A DNA stretch of 64,000 nucleotides. It comes from Utricularia gibba (taxonomy: Eukaryota; Streptophyta; Magnoliopsida; Lamiales; Lentibulariaceae). The stretch lies in the NCBI GenBank assembly GCA_002189035.1, contig NEEC01000004.1, positions 2,666,001 through 2,730,000 of the forward strand, read 5' to 3'. The translations under genes and the position numbers were made by a program. This document shows, one piece after another, positions 46,358-56,899 of this stretch; position 1 is the stretch's first letter; each line of letters starts with the position of its first letter. A model generated the notes under the pieces. The model saw nothing but the letters and a program-made list of their open reading frames with translations, was not told the DNA's origin and ran no database searches.

Positions 46358-48650
46358 ATGGTGAACATGGATTCATATTGTATTCAAGAAATCGAATCAT
46401 CTAATTATGTTTCCTGTGAGATTTCTGGAGCTAGTGAAAGAGAATTGGATGACCCAGAGAAAGTCCGTGCTAAGTTATCTGCATATGAAACAGAAGTCCA
46501 TTCAGGAAAGGATAAAACTCAAACCGCAAGCGACACCTTGATCACTGATGCCCCAGCTAATGAGCAAAGGGAAGGTCTGCAGGGAAAAAGAAGTCCTGTA
46601 CTTCAGCCAATATCTACTGTAGGGGAGTCTGATTCTTTGGTAAATGTTGATTCTAATCAAAAGGGAAGTTCTCGGCATCTTGAGACAAGTGAGGAGCTCA
46701 TGGGTGAGTATGACTTGAGTGATCAGCAGCAAATGAAGTACTTCTCTTATGAGCCACCACTTTATGAAGAAACTGGGAATTGGATACCTGTGTCAGTTCC
46801 TCCAATGACGGAAGAAGAACATGAAGAGTGGACTAAAGGGTTTATCTCAAACGGTGGGCATATTCCAGACGAAGATAGGCGTCGGCATATGAATAACGAC
46901 TTGACTATGTGGGATGTGGTGGTGGAGATGTTGCTTACAGCCAGTGGAAAGATGAGGTCTCTTGCTTCAGGGGATATTCTAAAAGTTTCATTGGTATCAG
47001 CCAACTTAATTGAACATGCATGGAAGGAAATGGCTCAAACACTGTCGGAGGTGAATCTCAGTAGCAAATGCGAACTTCTTGAGTCAGAGCCACCAAAGTG
47101 GCTTCCAGATAGCGTGGCATCTTCCTGTATGCTTTGTAGTACGCGGTTCCATCCAATCATGTGTGCCAGACATCATTGCCGGCTCTGTGGAGGAATTTTT
47201 TGTGGTGAATGTACTAAAGGGCGTAGCTTGATGCCCGAGAAATTTCGTATAGGAGATCCACAGCGAGTTTGTGATGTATGCTATGTGCGCCTTGAAATTG
47301 TGCAACCTTATCTAATGGAGCAAGTAGGCCGGGCTGCTCAAATCCCAACAAATGATGTAACAGACTTGAGCACTTTGCGATCCTGGGTCAATTTCCCATG
47401 GGGCCAGACGATGGAGTATGAAATATACAAGGCCACAAACATCATTCGTGCTTATGCAAAGGTATACCATGCATCCTTTGTTTAACCATATGGATCTTAC
47501 ATTTGAATTTCTAAAGGACGATTTCTGGTAGTTAAATTGGGGATAAACATGGGCGGTTCCACTCCTGTAAACTAGTTTTCTTTTGACAAGAATACAATTA
47601 CGTACACTGTCACTTGGTTGAGGTTAGACTACAAGCCTACTAAAACCAGTATCATAGGGTTATGATTTTGGTATCCTGCTCCAGTTTTCAGCTTGAGATA
47701 GTAAAGGGTGTTCTATTGAAGTTTGAGGGACTTTCTATTAGAAGCCCTGGGTATTATATAAAAAAATAGTTCAACTTTGGGAGAGCACATGTTGTATTTT
47801 AGTGCCTTTAGGGTAATCCTAGTATATTCTCATATAGATAATGATTGTTTTCTTTTTACAGGTTGGCTCTCTTAAACCAGAAAAGAAAATTCCAAAAGCT
47901 ATTTTGCGACATGCTAAGGGCCTTGCTATACTTACGGTCGTTAAAGTGGGAATGATGGTTACCTATAACATTGGGACTGGACTAGTAATTGCTCGCCGGG
48001 AGGATGGATCATGGTCCCCGCCGTCTGCCATTTCTACCTTTGGTGTCGGCTGGGGTGCTCAGGTTAGTCATATTAAAGGCCTCAATATCCATTTCCTAAT
48101 GTTTGGATCTTGATGGATCTCTTTTCATGTTATCTGAACTGTTTAAATATCCTTTTCACAAGCCAGGCAGGAGGAGAGCTAACTGACTTCATTCTCGTTC
48201 TGAGAACCAGTGATGCTGTGAGAAACTTTTGTGATGCACATTTTGCGCTGGGAGCTGGGTTGAGCATCGCTGTTGGACCATCAGGGCGCACTGCGGAAGC
48301 TGATGTGAGAGCTGGTGTCAGTGGGGTCGCCACTTGTTACACATATAGCTGTAGTAAAGGTAAGTTTTATTGCTGCTCCGGTTTATGGTTGATGAATGAT
48401 ACAATTCCTTCACAGCCACCCAGGGTTTGTGTTGCTCGTCAGAGATTTTGTTCTGTGCTGTGCAGGTGCATTCATCGGGTGCTCTCTTGAAGGGAGTTTG
48501 GTGACGAGCCGTGGGTGCGAAAACTCAAGATTCTATGGCACCCAATCTTTGAGTGCAGCTGATATCCTTGTTGGCTCGCTGCCTCCGCCACCGGCCGCAG
48601 CCGGGCTGTACCGTGCATTGGCCGAGTTGTATCTGCAGCTTGATAAGTGA
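46358..48650 (+). CDS. FYVE zinc-finger and SYLF (Ysc84) domain protein
   Basis: Four coding exons: 46358-47461, 47862-48062, 48167-48359, 48466-48650, all GT-AG and in phase, giving 560 residues. A second ATG at 46367 is also possible. The N-terminal third is acidic and low-complexity. A conserved block PLYEETGNWIPVSVPPMTEE follows at about residues 130-150. The FYVE finger (about 255-310) has the signature RHHCRLCG and paired Cys (CMLC, CGEC, CDVC), which binds phosphatidylinositol 3-phosphate on endosomes. The SYLF domain covers exons 2-4 (KAILRHAKGLAILTVVKVG; GVGWGAQAGGELTDFILVL), a lipid- and actin-associated module. Homologous to Arabidopsis FYVE-SYLF proteins (At3g43230 type, from memory). 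The likely role is endosomal trafficking. No frameshift. Confidence 0.9.
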
Positions 48651-49053
48651 ACCGACGACACTTGTAGACTTGTTCGTTTGCAAGAACTGTACATATTACG
48701 CATTCTGTATGCCTCAATTCGTTGTAAAAATAGTTGCCTTGTGCTGGTGCAGTTGTATATAAGGAATTCGGTCTTATCTGTGTGCTTCTTTTTTTGTGTG
48801 TTTGATTGTCCCAAGGGGAGAAAAAAGAAAATTATAAGCTGCAAAAAGCAGAAATAATTACAACCTGGAGGACTATCTGTGGTTTACTCATGGGTGTCCT
48901 GTAAAAGCAATGGCGAAGCAACACAAGGAAAGACAAAAGAAGCACAAATTCGACATAAAAAACGCAAGTAGGAAAGAAGACCCTTCTCTTGTATTGAGGT
49001 GCCACATTTCCCGTGACTAATGCATCCCATTCGGCAGGATTGATGCTGATCGG

Positions 49054-50653
49054 TTATCTGGAAAATTCAACAGCAAAATGAATTGATGAGGTGACTTAAT
49101 CCTTGTGCCAGGGATACTGTCTTCTAAAATGGGATCAAGAGGAGACTCGATATACACAAGCGGTAAGTAGCAAGTACCTGGTGCGAGAATTCCCAAGGGT
49201 AAGCTGCAGCTCGTCATGTACACACTCATCATGTATTCTTTCACCTTCCCATGCCCTCACAAGTAGTCCCTTGGCATTGTTTCGAAACGCAAATTCAGTT
49301 GAAACAGAGTCCAGCATTGGGACATCGGCAGCCTGGTCAGCAGGAGATGGAGAACAAGTCCCACTTTGTAAGGGAGACAACATCCGCGATCCTCCATTTG
49401 AAAGAAATCCAAATGGACTGGGAGATACCCAACTGAAAGTCGGGGAACTAGGCTCATCTTGGGGGTTTGAACTCCAGAAGGCCATCCTGAATCCGCAGGA
49501 GTTTGCATTCCTGGGCTTTGAGGTGTTGAAGATGGAAAAAATGGGAACCGCTGCCCTGGCCAGGGAGAACCAGAAGTAGGATCATCGCATCTGCCATTCT
49601 TCATTCGAGGAGTACCAGGGGAGCTCATTGGGGGTGTCACAGGAGCACTTACTGAGCCTCCTGCGACGAAAATATTGCTTGAATGCTTTGACGAGACTGG
49701 AAGAGAGCCTGAAGACAGGTTTTTTAGCCAAGGTATAAGGGAACTGGGATCAGTGGAGTCATTATTCACATTGCGTAGGTTCTGGCATGAAACCAGGCTT
49801 GTGAGAGAAGAAGAAGCAGAACTTGGATAGAGAGATGAGCCAGGACTCACGGCAGCGAAACCACCACCTTCTTGTTCCAAGGGCTTGCATCCCTGAAAAA
49901 GTGATAACTTAGATAGACACCACGTCTACAAATTGCTTTTCACATTCCCCAAACACCGAAAATAAGTTACAGTAAACATACAGTACAGCCAACATGAGCT
50001 TCGACAAAAACCTTCGAAGAAACATAAAAAGGGTGACAAAACCTCGGAAAGTAACCAAAATCATCGATCACACGCATTACAGCAAACAGTCAGCGGTCTG
50101 CTTCCAATTCTTCAATGACACTACAAGACACAGACATGCCCTCTCCTTAATAAATGATTTCAAAGGAAGCTGATTCGATTCCCTTTTGAGACGCCGAATG
50201 CGTACACTGCACTTCACCCTTCTGAGCTTACCCACCAAAGACAGCCCGCGTGATTAACGACTCTGAAAACTCCCATTAAACGCGTAAAGCGCAGTTTTGC
50301 AGAAATCAACAGCAGAAATGCAAAGGAGTCGCAGTCTCAAAAGCATGCCCAACCACAAAATGTAAACCAAGCTCGAATCTAATGGCACGCGCCTCAGCAA
50401 CCATCAATCAATCAATCAATCAATCAATCAGCCGTACCTTCCGATAGGTAGTGCCGTCTTCTTCGACGATCCAACCAGCTTCTTTGCAGAGAGCTTTCAA
50501 GACTTCGTTGTTGTCGCAGTGCTTAGGAAGCTTGTAGTTGCCGTACATCCTCAATCCAGCGAAGATCTTGGCCGAGATGGCACGGCGACGGCGCTCCCTC
50601 CGCTTGTTGTTCTCGCGCTCCTTCCACGTTGGCAGTCTGGTGCCGGAAGTCAT
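49054..50653 (-). CDS. BES1/BZR1-family transcription factor (BEH type), one apparent frameshift
   Basis: Exon 1 50653-50438 encodes [20 protein letters not shown] and the rest of the BZR DNA-binding domain through GTTYRK. Exon 2 is 49892-49178. A four-base exon, 49057-49054, completes an Arg codon and supplies TAA. About 311 residues. Exon 2 holds the Ser-rich phosphorylation region with [13 protein letters not shown], then [15 protein letters not shown] and SGTCSP, a PEST-like end ([10 protein letters not shown]) and an EAR-type LQLTLGN before SRTR. In this family GSK3-like kinases phosphorylate the middle region and brassinosteroid releases the factor to act in the nucleus. The frame breaks at 49461-49465 (GGGGG on plus): one more base would restore GVQTP to QDEPSSPTF. 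Probably a sequence error. Confidence 0.9.
50403..50430. repeat. (ATCA)7 microsatellite next to the BES1 exon 1 donor
   Basis: Seven ATCA units within intron 1, ending seven bases from the donor site at 50437. Confidence 0.95.
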
Positions 50654-50779
50654 CTCCTCTTACGAGCCCCCGCGCACGCGGCGGCGTTACGGAATTCCGT
50701 CTCCGGTTTTCAGACGTCGACGCGTAGAGCAGAGGACCGGGAAAGGGAAGTCGTTGGAAGAACGGGCAAATGGAGCTAA

Positions 50780-50940
50780 ATAAATAAATATTTAAACGCG
50801 AAATTAGACATAAAATGGACTGCGAGAATACCACACCACACCACCCCGGGGGGTCTCTGTCGCACGTGTTCACCCCCTAAAAGTGGGCCACACGCATCGG
50901 CCGACATGCAACGCCGGGAAAAGCCTTCGGCCCATTATCG
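50780..50940 (-). promoter_or_regulatory. BES1-like gene promoter with BRRE, G-box and site II elements
   Basis: CGCACGTG at 50861-50868 combines a BRRE core on the minus strand (CGTGCG) with a G-box (CACGTG). A second BRRE (CACACG, minus CGTGTG) lies at 50889-50894. Site II motifs are TGGGCC at 50884-50889 and GGCCCA at 50929-50934. An AT-rich TATA-like stretch at 50782-50802 lies about 140 bases upstream of the ATG. BRRE and E/G-boxes are known binding sites of BZR1/BES1 proteins. Confidence 0.5.
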
Positions 50941-51564
50941 CATGGATCACAAAACTCGTCACTCCACTGTTCTCCCCGACCCGACCCGACCCGGTCAAAT
51001 ATAATTTAACGTTTCAAATTACTGTTGTATTGCAAACTGTCAACACACAAGTTGCTTTCAATTGAAAAAAAACGATCACCACTTTTTTCACAAAAATCTT
51101 TTTTTAATACGTTTATTATAAAAAGTATAAAATTATAATTTAATTTTTATATTTTAAATAATTCAAATTTAATTCAACTGTTATCTTGAAAGATTTATGA
51201 TTCAAAACAATTAAACTACGATTGAATTTATGGGATAGATAAAGGTGAGGACAACAATAAAAGAAGAGTGTTTTCCAAATTTATTCCGTCAGCTGTTACA
51301 TGAAAGATGAGGAGTTTGTTTTCAGCGGAGATGAAGACGACTAGAGAAGAGAATAGAGATGAGCTGAGGAGGACATGATGCATCAACCAACCCAACGGAC
51401 CACTTTTTATTTACACCGCGGCGCTTAACCCTCTGAAGAAACAACAATCACTGGCTCCATATTCATTCATTCTCAGGCTTCCAGAGCAAGTCAAAGAGCT
51501 GTTTGCCTTCAGCGGGTTCATGAGCTTGTGAACCCAATCCCTGTATCTCCATTCATTCATTCAT
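50941..51564. other. Intergenic between the BES1-like and J-domain genes
   Basis: 50940-51240 is AT-rich. 51300-51564 is GC-balanced and probably includes the 3' UTR of the J-domain gene. It contains CCCGACCCGACCCGACCCG near 50977. Confidence 0.4.
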
Positions 51565-51578
51565 TCATTCATTCATTC
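51551..51578. repeat. (ATTC)7 microsatellite overlapping the stop codon of the J-domain gene
   Basis: Seven ATTC units. On the coding strand the repeat is GAAT, and the C-terminal codons ATG AAT GAA TGA, including the stop at 51567-51565, lie within it. Confidence 0.95.
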
Positions 51579-54558
51579 TATGACAATCTCCTCCACTGTT
51601 TCCTTCCAATTTTCTGGGTAGTTTGAATGGGCTCCAGCTTTTACGTCGTTTGGAGGTTTCACAAAACAGCCCAGATGCAAGAGCTTGCTGCAGCCATACT
51701 TCAAATTCATCCTCCTCGTCAATCATTTCGGCATCCAAGTCCCAAGGATATCGGCTCGAGCTAGATCTCTGATTTGATCTCTCCAGTCCAACCATGTTCA
51801 CATGGAAACTTGGTCTGTGAGTGTTTGGTCTACAAGCCATGCCCTGCAGGGAGTGCCAACCAACTTAGAATGGCTCCGAAATATGATATCGGTATCATTA
51901 AGAACAATAATGCAATGAGTGGATTCACCTGGCATATGGCCCACTCGGAGACATCAAAGATTCTGCTTTCAGCACATACAAAAGCACGAGGAATTTCAAC
52001 CTACAGATAAGCGGATCATATCATCAGACGCCCACATGCCAAGAATTACCGTGATACAACTCAAGAAGCAAAATTACAAAGTTCTGAAAACAGCGAGGTC
52101 TCACAAGTGGATGGGATAATGCATGTAACCATCAAGAATGATTTATCACAATATTAATATGGGGTACTGACGTGGCATTACATAAATCTGATAAACTTAG
52201 GCATACCGCTTGAGGAAGACCAAAAACAAGTGAGCCCTTGTATTCTACCCACCCATCACCATCTTTTGCCTGATGATATTGACAGCAGTCCTGCATTGGG
52301 ATCAGACAGTGAACTTAAGCAACTGTAGAATCAGAACACGAGAATCTCAATTTTTTTTCACAGGGACACTGAACCTGACACCATCGTGCTTTGGCCTTAG
52401 TTCTGTTTGTACAAATCCAGATGTGTGAATTCCCACATTTGGTGCATTGAATACACCTCGACTCCTCTGAACAAAAGTCTGTGGTACTCTGCAAAAAAGA
52501 TATACAAATAGTTAACCGGACTCCTTGTCCTCGGGTTAGAAAATAAAATTTTCAAAGCTGAAAAGATATCAGTTAACAAACAAGAATAGGGAATCAACAA
52601 AACTTACTTGGTAAGAAGGGCTCCCTGATTTCTGGATAGCACCCTTGGACTCTTCTTTCTTGAGCTGCTCATCGTAGTCCCTCTTTTTCACAGCATCATT
52701 AAGTACCTGGTATAAACAGGAAAATGGCATTGGAATTAATAATAAATCAGGCAATCAAAAAGACAATATTTGAATGAACATACCTCGTACGCACACTGGA
52801 GTTTCTTGAATGATTCACTTGCAAGTGTAGTACCCATATTCTTGTCTGGGTGAACCAGCATCGCCTGATGAGCATATAACGTTAATTAGCATTAGGCACG
52901 GCTGCACCAAAAGTGCTCTCCAACAAATACTCTTTTACCAACTTGAATACACCTATAAAAATTTAATATTGTGGAAAATTGAGCTTGCACCTTCTTGCGG
53001 TACTCCTTTTTCAACAAAAAATTATCAATCTTTTTATGCCGGCAAAAACCAAGAGCTTCATAGTGGTCGGAACTGTTTAGTATTCTCTGCATCTCAACCA
53101 ATGAATCATTATCCTCTCTAAGAACTTTCTTTGTATCTGAGCCCTTTGGCTTCTCTACAACAGATGCAGTCCTAAAATGAGTTTTATCTGACTTGCACGA
53201 GCTCAATTTGTCTATCCCTTCTCCGTCTAAATCAGTAGGGGAAGAATACCCAGACTCTGCTGAAAAGCCATCTTCTTTCAACGATTCAGGTACATTGGGG
53301 TCATCCAAGTGAGTATTTTCATTCAGGTTGTCACATCTTTTAATCAAATAGTTTAATGCACCATGAGATAGGAAAGCAAGATTAATCACAAGAAAAACCC
53401 CAAGCCAACCTACTCGAACTTGTACGAAATAAATAGCATATAGACTAGCCATAAACACCACCAGGCGCGCATGATTCAATGAAAACAAATATCCTGTATT
53501 CAAAAAATCGAACCGAAATTAGATATATCAAAAGGAGCATTAAATTGGAAAAAAGGAAAATGATTGCTGTGTAATCCAAGACAGGTCAGTTCTAAATCGA
53601 AAATTGCTGATGGAATTAGTAATGAGTTAGTTTATTCTATCCACCAGGAACATAATAAAAACTTATACAGATGGTAAGGTTATTTTTCAAACTTTAAAAA
53701 GAGGCGAAAAAATCATGAAAAAGAAAGAGAGAAAATGATACGATTCTGCAATTCATGCGTAGAAAACGCTAGAAAAGGAAGAGAATAGAAGGGCATACCA
53801 CCAACTATGAACAAGGCGAAAGTAATCCATATGTTAGCATACATCCATAAAACCAAAATTATAAAAAGCCCAACAATGAACAGGCCAGGAGTGTAGCCTA
53901 AACAATGTACAGCAACTCCAGCTGCTCCCTGGAAATAGGTGTAGAGAGCTAAATCATTTTCCAGAAGATTGAAAAAAGAGAAGGAACCAAATAACTAACA
54001 AATATAGAATCCTATTAAATATATACGTTAAAATGAAAAAAAATAATGGAGGGAGTGAAATGCATGCATCCAGTCAAGCACTTTCACTGAACCTTCAGTC
54101 AATAAACAATCAAGTCAAGCACTTGTTGTATTCAGCAGTTACATAAATCAATATTTTTGAAATTCACTCAATAAACAATCAAGCCCCTCCAAACTTGAAA
54201 AAGAACTGATCTGAGCATGTGTTGACAATTGTAATCATACCATACTAAGAAGGACGTAAAAAAGACATGATATTGATGTCAAACTGATGAAGTAACTCCA
54301 CATAATGGCTAGCAGAGCAGCTGATCCAAGACGAAGAAATGAGTGCAATCCAGAGACAAGGCAGGTCCTCCAGTAAACCAATATGAGCACAAGGAAATTC
54401 CAAATTTTTTCACACCCACAACAAACAATCGGCCAATGCCGATCCATGAATATTCCGATCTTATCCCGAATGCATCTCACGGTAGTCCGCGCTACAGAAC
54501 AACAGTCCTTCGACTGCAACCATCGCAACCCTTGATTGAACAATCCAATATCCTCCAT
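51565..54558 (-). CDS. Membrane J-domain protein with Jiv90 domain (DNAJC14-like)
   Basis: Nine exons: 54558-54241, 53928-53799, 53493-52991, 52864-52784, 52706-52608, 52488-52375, 52290-52207, 52000-51929, 51843-51565; all junctions are in phase, giving 559 residues. The N-terminal half has several hydrophobic segments (IWNFLVLILVYW; GLFIVGLFIILVLWMY; LVVFMASLYAIYF), so it is a polytopic membrane protein, probably of the ER. An acidic Ser-rich linker follows. The J domain starts at DHYEALGF, has the HPD motif in exon 4 (MLVHPDKN) and ends ...VKKRDYDEQL. The Cys-rich Jiv90 region follows (CIQCTKCGNSHIWICTN; WCQDCCQYHQ). An HPD J domain should stimulate Hsp70 ATPase. Clients unknown. No frameshift. 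Confidence 0.9.
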
Positions 54559-55814
54559 CACCTGTCAATAACCCCCAAAAGTAACAAAATAACGGCGACC
54601 CACCTAACACTTCTTCGCATACGACGTCAAAAAAATATCCCCACTTGCAACATCAAAATGTAGCTATGCTGCTGCTTATTTAGAAGTCCAACCATCCAAT
54701 TACCTAATGTTTCCAGTCAATAAAACCCGTCCATATTCTAAATCTGCAGATTCCAAGGATAACGCATGACCGGGAAACCTGAGATCCAGAATGCTACACC
54801 TCGGAGAAAATTTAAAGGACGCGATTCGCTAACTCCAACCAGAAACAAAAAATAATAAGAGCTAATCTCTTCACATGTACGCTTTCAATAAAGCGAGACC
54901 CATAAATGAAATCACAGCATTTTCACCCTTTCAACACCCCCAGTCCAAAGAACGCCACAAAACCAAGACGGCAAATCACAAATAGAAATCCCATTGGCCT
55001 AAACTCCCCCAGGAAAAAGTTGGTGCGCTAAGCTTTTGGACTCTTTTCAAGGAATTCCTGTGAGATAGAAAGGAAAAGCGGAAGCTCAAAAAGCTCGAAA
55101 AAAGCGTCATGCGAGTCAGACAAGCAACCGGTGATGAGGGATGAATTGAATTCCATCTGGATTAATGCGCAGTCAAAGGCAAAGCATGATTACTGGATTT
55201 AAATCTTAATCTAATCTTAACTGTAATTAGTACTTCATTTATGACCTTCATCTCACAACTATATATAAAATAATATCCAAATTGCAAAATATTATAGGAT
55301 CAAACCCAATTGCTTCATTAATTTGTTGACAAATAACAAAATTTGTTATGACTAGAATCTTATAAAGTGTGTGAAAATAAAAAATGAAAGGTAAATATAG
55401 ATTATTTAATTTCAGAAAAATACTATAGGATGGATTCAATAAATCATAGCTACTATGGTTACATCTCTACTATAATGCAATTTCTTGAGACTCAGGACAC
55501 CTAAATTGTAGGCCAGAATCTTTTGATTAGGCACTTTGTTTGAAAATAAGGAAAAATAACTCCAAAAATAATTCTAACATAATTAAAAATTATAATAAAA
55601 TGAAAATTTGTATTTTTTTTTTGAAAAATTTTTAAAACAATAAATATACAATTGATTTATAAAAAGTGGGAATTGATTTTTATAAATATATAATATATTT
55701 ATTTATAATATATATTTTATAAATTTATAAAATAATCCTTACATTGATCTTTAAAATCAATGATTTTTGTGTTGTCAAATTGAAAATCTATAGAATCTTA
55801 GCCTATTTATAAAT
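54559..55814. other. 5' region of the J-domain gene, then AT-rich intergenic DNA
   Basis: 54560-55200 is GC-balanced and probably contains the 5' UTR and promoter. 55200-55814 is AT-rich. No other exon recognised. Confidence 0.4.
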
Positions 55815-56068
55815 GGAGAAATCATCAAATTGGTCCCAATTTCATGTAAGGGATTTTATTTCGTCCCCCTTTTTAGTGTGGATCTAATTGAATCCTTTTT
55901 CGTTTATTCTTGTGTTACTTTGACACTCTTTGTTATAAAACCGTGTATTTTAACGGATTGACCCGGCCCTTTTAACAAACCCGACTCAAAAAATGATATT
56001 TGTTGACCCTGTAATGTAGTTATAACTGCCCGCCCCCAATTTGGTGAACCCTAGTCGAAGAATTGTGA

Positions 56069-56809
56069 ATGTCGAGTGGTAAGTCTCAAATCAGTGCAGC
56101 ATCCGGCAAGAAGTCGAAAAAGAGGAAGGCCGGGAAAGACGTGGGTGGTGAAGAGCTATGGACGCAAGTGAAGAGGGCATCCACGACCAATGCTAACAGG
56201 ACTATCGATGAAACTATCAATCAGCTCATGTCAACAGTAAAGAAGTTGAAGGAAGAGTTGGGTTTGGAGTCATCTGATGGGGTAAAAAATAATTCCTTGA
56301 CTCCCTCTAAAGTGGAGCAGCAGGTTAGGTTTCTTTCGATTAAAATTGATGTTCATATTGATTCCCAAGAGTGATTACATACCAGTCTTTTTAATTCCAG
56401 ATTCGGGCATTAGAGGAGGTTAATATGGATCTTGTGGAGAAAATCTGTGAAGCACAAATGCGTGTTGAGGAGGTAGGAATGTCTTGACATATTTGAGATT
56501 GAATATGATTAATTCTTAGAATTGAATGATTTATGATTTATAAAATCTAATCATTTCCCAAAATTGTTTCAATATCGTGCTAGTCTACAACAACATCTCA
56601 AAAGGGTTGATTGGCTAAAAAAAAGTGCTTAGCATTGGAAGCTTATGTTGAAGAGGGTTCTTAGTATCATGTTTTTTATTTTGAAGTAGTTCATGTTGTA
56701 CAATTAATGTGTTTTAAAGAACACGCTTGTTAGTTTTAGTGAACTTGGTTTTATTAAAATGCAGATTGTTGTTGCTTTAACAAGGCAGTATCACAAAAAG
56801 CCAAGGTAA
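56069..56809 (+). CDS. Small Lys-rich coiled-coil protein of the MULE (second gene)
   Basis: Exons 56069-56323, 56401-56472 and 56765-56809 join in phase with good GT-AG sites and give 123 residues. The N-terminus is basic (GKKSKKRKAGKD, a probable nuclear localisation signal). The middle has heptad-like helices (TIDETINQLMSTVKKLKEEL; IRALEEVNMDLVEKICEAQM). The C-terminus is TRQYHKKPR. It starts about 250 bases inside the left terminal repeat and ends 91 bases before the end of the convergent transposase. I know no family for it. Its position mirrors mudrB, but no similarity to MURB is claimed. A captured host gene fragment is the alternative. Confidence 0.6.
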
Positions 56810-56899
56810 CTTCGAATTACAAAAGATATGCTTGGCATTACAACATTTTCAAAAACTAACGCCTTAATAAGCCATTACTACATATGCCTTGAAAAGTGC

